From the NCBI RefSeq assembly GCF_024758725.1, contig NZ_CP096972.1, forward strand, positions 1,532,001-1,596,000: a stretch of 64,000 bases of DNA, given 5' to 3'. The position numbers and the translations under genes are program-made. Shown here in pieces: positions 60,276 to 64,000 of this stretch. The stretch's first letter is position 1, and each line of letters opens with the position of its first letter. The notes below the pieces were generated by a model, which was not told where the DNA came from, searched no databases, and was given only the letters and a program-made list of their open reading frames with translations. The DNA is from Sphingomonas sp. SUN039 (GTDB taxonomy: Bacteria > Pseudomonadota > Alphaproteobacteria > Sphingomonadales > Sphingomonadaceae).

Positions 60276-62203
60276 TCGGCCAGCGCCGAGGCGTGGAAAT
60301 AGTCGTAAACCTGTAGCGCGACCGCCTCGCTCACGCCTGGTGCCATCTGCAAGTCTTTCAGCGATGCGTTCTTCACAGCGCGCGCGGTGCCGAAGTGCAT
60401 CAGCAGCGCCTTTTTCCGTGCAGGACCGATACCCGGCACATCGTCGAGCGTGCTCGTCACCAGCGCCTTGGCCCGCTTCGTCCGGTGCGCGCCGATGGCG
60501 AAGCGGTGCGCCTCGTCGCGCAGGCGCTGGAGGTGGAACAGCACGGGGGCGTTCATCGGCAACGCAATCTCGCGCCCGTCGGGCAAATGAAACGTTTCGC
60601 GTCCGGCGTTTCGGTCCGGCCCCTTGGCGACGCCGACGATGGGCACGTCCTCGACCCCCATCGCGTCGAGCACACCCTTCACTGCCGACACCTGCCCCTT
60701 GCCGCCGTCGATCAGGAGGAGATCGGGCCAGGTGCCGTTCTCGCGGTCGGGGTCTTCCTCCATGGCGCGGGAGAACCGGCGTTCGAGCACTTCGCGCATC
60801 ATGCCGAAATCGTCGCCTGCGATGGTCTCCGGGCGCTTGATGTTGAACTTGCGGTACTGGCCCTTCTGGAACCCCTCCGGCCCCGACACGATCATCGCCC
60901 CGACCATGTTGGTGCCCATAATATGGCTGTTGTCGTACACCTCGATCCGTTGCGGCGGGCCTTCAAGGTCGAACAGCTCGGCAATCTCGCCCAGCAATTT
61001 CGCCTGTGTCGTCGATTCGGCGGCGCGGCGGTCGAGGGCTTCCTCGGCGTTGCGTTTGGCCTGCGCCACGAGGCGGACGCGGTCTCCGCGCTGCGGCTGG
61101 GCGATTGTTACCTTGCGCCCTGCCCGCTCACCCAGTGCCTCGCACAGCAATTCCTGTTCGGACACAAGCTGGTCGGTCAGGATCGTCGCGGGCGGCGGCA
61201 CTTCGTCGTAGAATTGCAGCATGACACTCGCCAGCGCTTCGTCCTCGGGCACGTCGGCGGTGTGTTGCGGGAAGAATGCCCGATGCCCCCAATTCTGCCC
61301 GCCACGGATGAAAAACGCCTGCACACAGGTAACACCGCGCTTCGCCGCCAGCGCCCAGATATCGGCATCGCCCACGCCATCGGCGTTGATCGATTGCGAC
61401 CCCTGGATGAAGGTCAAAGCCTTGAGCCGGTCGCGCAGCATCGCCGCGCGTTCGAAATCCATGGATTCGGCTGCGTCCTGCATCGCCGCGCCAAGCTTGG
61501 CCTGAACCTGCGTCTTCTTGCCGCCCAGGAACGCCTTCGCATCGGCGACAAGCTCGGCATAGTCCGACTCGCTGATGCGACCCACGCACGGCGCCGAACA
61601 CCGCTTGATCTGGTAGAGCAGGCACGGCCGGTCGCGGCGCGAGAAAAAGCCGTCAGAACAGCTCCGTAGCAGGAACAGCTTTTGCAACGCGTTCAGCGTG
61701 GTGTTGACCGACCCGGCACTCGCAAACGGGCCATAATAATTCCCCTTTGCCCGCCGCGCGCCGCGATGCTTCGAGATGCGCGGGAAAGCATGATCGGCGC
61801 GAAGCAGAATGAAGGGGAAACTTTTGTCGTCGCGCAACAGCACGTTGTACGCGGGGCGATAGCGCTTGATCAGCTGCCCTTCGAGCAGCAGCGCTTCCGC
61901 CTCGTTATTCGTCGTGACGATGGTCATGCCACGCGTCTGCGCGATCATCCGCTGGAGCCGCCTGGGGAGCCGCGCGACCTGCACATAATTGGCGACGCGG
62001 TTTTTCAGGACGCGCGCCTTGCCGACATACAATACATCGCCGCGCGCGTCGGTCATACGATAGACGCCGGGCTTCGATGGCAATGTTTTCAGGACATTGC
62101 GGATCGCCGCGACCCCGGCATCGAGATCGGGCGCATCGCTGCCCTTGACCGTATAGGTCGCGGCATCTTCGTTGAAACGATCAGGGGACTGCGGGCGCGA
62201 CAT
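60272..62203 (-). CDS. uvrC: excinuclease ABC subunit C
   Basis: Makes both incisions in nucleotide-excision repair. 643 residues: GIY-YIG nuclease at the N-terminus (KPGVYRMTDARGDVLYVGKA, a GVY/YVG variant), a cysteine-rich link (RSCSDGFFSRRDRPCLLYQIKRCSAPCVG), the RNase H-like nuclease (IVSGPEGFQKGQYRKFNI, LLIDGGKGQVSA) and tandem helix-hairpin-helix (DDVPGIGPARKKALLMHFG). Near-standard length. Confidence 0.97.
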   Translation of the reverse strand: MSRPQSPDRFNEDAATYTVKGSDAPDLDAGVAAIRNVLKTLPSKPGVYRMTDARGDVLYVGKARVLKNRVANYVQVARLPRRLQRMIAQTRGMTIVTTNNEAEALLLEGQLIKRYRPAYNVLLRDDKSFPFILLRADHAFPRISKHRGARRAKGNYYGPFASAGSVNTTLNALQKLFLLRSCSDGFFSRRDRPCLLYQIKRCSAPCVGRISESDYAELVADAKAFLGGKKTQVQAKLGAAMQDAAESMDFERAAMLRDRLKALTFIQGSQSINADGVGDADIWALAAKRGVTCVQAFFIRGGQNWGHRAFFPQHTADVPEDEALASVMLQFYDEVPPPATILTDQLVSEQELLCEALGERAGRKVTIAQPQRGDRVRLVAQAKRNAEEALDRRAAESTTQAKLLGEIAELFDLEGPPQRIEVYDNSHIMGTNMVGAMIVSGPEGFQKGQYRKFNIKRPETIAGDDFGMMREVLERRFSRAMEEDPDRENGTWPDLLLIDGGKGQVSAVKGVLDAMGVEDVPIVGVAKGPDRNAGRETFHLPDGREIALPMNAPVLFHLQRLRDEAHRFAIGAHRTKRAKALVTSTLDDVPGIGPARKKALLMHFGTARAVKNASLKDLQMAPGVSEAVALQVYDYFHASALAE

Positions 62204-62249
62204 TCCAGCGATCTAGGGCGCGCGCCCGCGGGATGCTACCGGCTTGCGG

Positions 62250-62561
62250 CTACTTCACCGCAGCCAGCGCCTCATTGGCCTTGGCCAGCCCCTCATCGGT
62301 GATCTTGCCGCCCGACATCGGCGCGAGCTGCTTCAGCGACATCGCCTTGAACTGCTCGTACATCGCATGGGTCGTGACGCCGGGCATCACCGTATCGAGC
62401 ACAGCCTTTCCGGCCGGATCGGCGGCAATCGTCTCGATCGGCGTGTCGATGGAATATTTCGCTGCAGCGGCAGGAGCCGCCGCAGGCACGGGTGCCGTCG
62501 TCTGGGCGGCCAGCGGCGCAACGAAGGTCAGGGCAGTAGCTACAGCAACAAGAAAGCGCAT
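62250..62561 (-). CDS. small exported protein of unknown function
   Basis: 103 residues: signal peptide MRFLVAVATALTFVAPLAA, an Ala/Pro spacer and a C-terminal domain, SIDTPIETIAADPAGKAVLDTVMPGVTTHAMYEQFKAMSLKQLAPMSGGKITDEGLAKANEALAAV. This short domain recurs, from memory, at the C-termini of some sphingomonad hydrolases; alone its role is unknown. It is 33 bp after atpF on the same strand, so it may be cotranscribed with the Fo genes. Confidence 0.6.
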   Translation of the reverse strand: MRFLVAVATALTFVAPLAAQTTAPVPAAAPAAAAKYSIDTPIETIAADPAGKAVLDTVMPGVTTHAMYEQFKAMSLKQLAPMSGGKITDEGLAKANEALAAVK

Positions 62562-62594
62562 GGATCGGCCTTTCGGGAAAAATTTCCGAACGGC

Positions 62595-63140
62595 TTAGTT
62601 CATCCGTGCGATGGCGCTGTCAACCAGCGACTTGTCGGTCGCGGCATCGTGATGCGCGGCAATCAGCGATGCAGCGGCACCGGCGGCGGCGGCTGCAGCC
62701 TTGGCACGGACCTCGGCAATCGCGGCACGCTCGGCGGCGGCAATCTTGTCGTCGGCCATGCCTTTGCGGCGCGCGATCAGCGCGGTGGCATCCGATTCGG
62801 CTTTGGCAACAATGGCTTCAGCCTCGGCATGGGCATGGGCGCGCATCGCTTCGGCATCGGCGCTGGCAGCAGCGGCCTTGCCCTCATATTCGGCTTTCAG
62901 CGCCTCGGCTTCGGCGCGCAACTGGGTTGCCTCGTCGAGCTGATGGCGGATTTCGCCGATACGCTTGTCGAGCATCCCCGCAACCATCGCCGGGACTTTT
63001 TTCCAGATCGCCAGACCGATGACGACGAGCATCGCCAGCGCGACCCACATCGTCGCGTCCAGACCCAGCGCCGAGGGGTCGCTGTGCGGTGCCGCGCCGT
63101 GCGCTTCCGTGCCGGCTTTGGTGTGTGCTTCCTCAGCCAT
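62595..63140 (-). CDS. atpF: ATP synthase subunit b
   Basis: One of two stator subunits. 181 residues; an unusual polar, His-rich N-terminal extension (AEEAHTKAGTEAHGAAPHSD) precedes the membrane helix (ALGLDATMWVALAMLVVIGLAIW), followed by a long Ala-rich coiled coil. Overlaps the end of the b' gene by 8 bp. With atpE and b' it forms the alphaproteobacterial Fo cluster; F1 genes are not adjacent. The assignment of b versus b' is by order and length. Confidence 0.9.
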   Translation of the reverse strand: MAEEAHTKAGTEAHGAAPHSDPSALGLDATMWVALAMLVVIGLAIWKKVPAMVAGMLDKRIGEIRHQLDEATQLRAEAEALKAEYEGKAAAASADAEAMRAHAHAEAEAIVAKAESDATALIARRKGMADDKIAAAERAAIAEVRAKAAAAAAGAAASLIAAHHDAATDKSLVDSAIARMN

Positions 63141-63627
63141 GGACCATTGCTTCCTTCACCGCAGACGCAGCAGCAGCGGCGGTCACTTTCGCGCCCGACA
63201 GCTTTGCGACCATATCCTGCGCGGCTTCGGCTGCGGCACTTTCGATGCTCGACAGGGCTATGGCCGTTGCCGACCGGATCGATGTTTCGGCTTCGGCAAC
63301 CTTGGCCGCTGCCTTGACGTCGGCAGCCTTCACCCGCTTTTCAGCGGCGAGGGCAGCCTTGGTCTTGGCTGCAGCGGTTTCCGCCTGAGCCTCGGCCTTG
63401 GCCGCCGCCATTTTGGTGCGCCATGCCTCTTCGGTGGCGTCGGCAGCGACCCGCGCCGCCTCCGCCGCCGCCAGATCGTCGGCAACCTTGCGAGCACGCA
63501 TATCGACCGTCGCTTCGATCTTCGGCAGCATGGCGCGACCGATCCCGAAGTAGATGAGGCCGAAAACGATCAGCAGCCAGAAAATCTGGCCTGCATAGGT
63601 GCTCGCGATCTGGGCAATCTGGGGCAT
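63133..63627 (-). CDS. ATP synthase subunit b'
   Basis: 164 residues: N-terminal membrane helix (IFWLLIVFGLIYFGI) and the long coiled coil MLPKIEATVDMRARKVADDLAAAEAARVAADATEEAW, the form found in photosynthetic and alphaproteobacterial synthases that have heterodimeric b/b' stalks. Starts 11 bp after atpE and overlaps b by 8 bp. Confidence 0.9.
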   Translation of the reverse strand: MPQIAQIASTYAGQIFWLLIVFGLIYFGIGRAMLPKIEATVDMRARKVADDLAAAEAARVAADATEEAWRTKMAAAKAEAQAETAAAKTKAALAAEKRVKAADVKAAAKVAEAETSIRSATAIALSSIESAAAEAAQDMVAKLSGAKVTAAAAASAVKEAMVHG

Positions 63628-63638
63628 CGACTAAAGTC

Positions 63639-63866
63639 TTAGGCGACGAAGATCAGGATCATCGCGACGACGAACGCGAGCAGACCGAGAAGTTCGGCGG
63701 CCGCGAAGCCGATGAACAAACGACCCTGCTGGCCGTCGGCAGCACCCGGATTGCGCAGCGCGCTTTCCAGGAACGAGCCGAACACATTACCCACACCGAG
63801 CGCGGCCATGCCGACACCGATGGCGGCGAGACCTGCACCGACGAGCTTTGCTGCTTCTGCGTCCAT
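63639..63866 (-). CDS. atpE: ATP synthase subunit c
   Basis: 75 residues, the proton-carrying ring subunit. Two hydrophobic helices joined by a polar loop (ESALRNPGAADGQQGRLF, with the Arg-rich loop in ALRNP); the carboxylate of the second helix is the Glu of FAAAELLGLLAF, as in H+-type rings. AAGGAGTTACGATA before the ATG gives a strong ribosome-binding site. Second gene of the Fo operon, 31 bp after atpB; a longer frame starting in atpB is spurious. Confidence 0.96.
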   Translation of the reverse strand: MDAEAAKLVGAGLAAIGVGMAALGVGNVFGSFLESALRNPGAADGQQGRLFIGFAAAELLGLLAFVVAMILIFVA

Positions 63867-63897
63867 TATCGTAACTCCTTCGTATATCTTGTTGAAA

Positions 63898-64000
63898 CTA
63901 GTGAAGATTGACCGCGTCGTTGATGTACAACGACGTGAGCAGGGCGAAAACATAGGCCTGGATGGCACACACCAGCAGTTCGAGCAGGGTGATTCCGATC
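63898..64000 (-). CDS. atpB: ATP synthase subunit a, C-terminal fragment (5' part outside window)
   Basis: The minus strand from the right edge reads IGITLLELLVCAIQAYVFALL and ends YINDAVNLH, matching the end of Fo subunit a (helix containing ELLVAxIQAYVF, then a short tail). 34 codons are visible, with the start beyond the window. Precedes atpE, the usual order. Confidence 0.93.
   Translation of the reverse strand, partial: IGITLLELLVCAIQAYVFALLTSLYINDAVNLH

Overview
The window is GC-rich (mostly about 65% by eye) alphaproteobacterial chromosome, most likely from Sphingomonadales. Supporting this are a GcrA cell-cycle regulator, an UrcA-family protein, an ATP synthase Fo cluster with separate b and b' subunits and no adjacent F1 genes, a petABC-apt bc1 operon, many ATGA/GTGA gene overlaps, and palindromic repeats of the kind seen in sphingomonads. 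No rRNA, tRNA, CRISPR array or intact insertion sequence was seen.

Layout. 0-2 kb: an AHH-type HNH nuclease cut by the left edge, a PA0069-like radical SAM protein and a low-GC predicted lipoprotein. 2-13.3 kb, minus strand: glyQ-glyS-ppdK-dnaE-acyl-CoA ligase, a replication/translation/central-metabolism run. 13.5-17.1 kb: an UrcA protein, a small membrane protein/XRE regulator/membrane protein module, and two tandem TraB/GumN paralogs. 17.2-21.5 kb: rplY, pth, a low-GC interruption holding a relic of a second ychF 5' end, a FlaR-like kinase, ychF and a MaoC protein. 21.5-28.5 kb: petA-petB-petC-apt on the minus strand, then trmL-hemF-GNAT and lipB. 28.6-34.7 kb: small exported proteins, queC-queE and argD-argF-hslO. 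34.8-39.8 kb: an RND pump with a lipoprotein adaptor and an orphan ABC-2 permease. 39.9-48.3 kb: gcrA, an OB-like anchored protein, a PhoPQ-type two-component system, a three-domain FAD oxidoreductase, an outer-membrane barrel and parE. 48.3-50.5 kb: a VapBC-type toxin-antitoxin pair, an unknown protein and an AIM24 protein. 50.6-55.4 kb: a class A beta-lactamase-like hydrolase, an exported TonB-C-like protein and metZ-apaG-lysR. 55.4-64 kb: recO, an overlapping deacetylase/acyltransferase/JmjC-cupin trio, a BaiN-like flavoprotein, uvrC and the Fo genes atpB-atpE-atpF'-atpF.

Most genes are housekeeping. The unusual material is in the repeats. Two 116-bp bipartite palindromic elements sit inside glyS in the same reading frame and are translated, resembling Rickettsia palindromic elements. 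A second repeat family lies directly upstream of both glyS and pth in the same orientation, and its end supplies the Shine-Dalgarno sequence of each. A third (perfect 23-nt arms before rplY) and a fourth (four 14-bp units after the histidine kinase) add to this. The best candidate for an undescribed gene system is the translationally coupled deacetylase/GNAT/JmjC trio at 56.1-59.1 kb.
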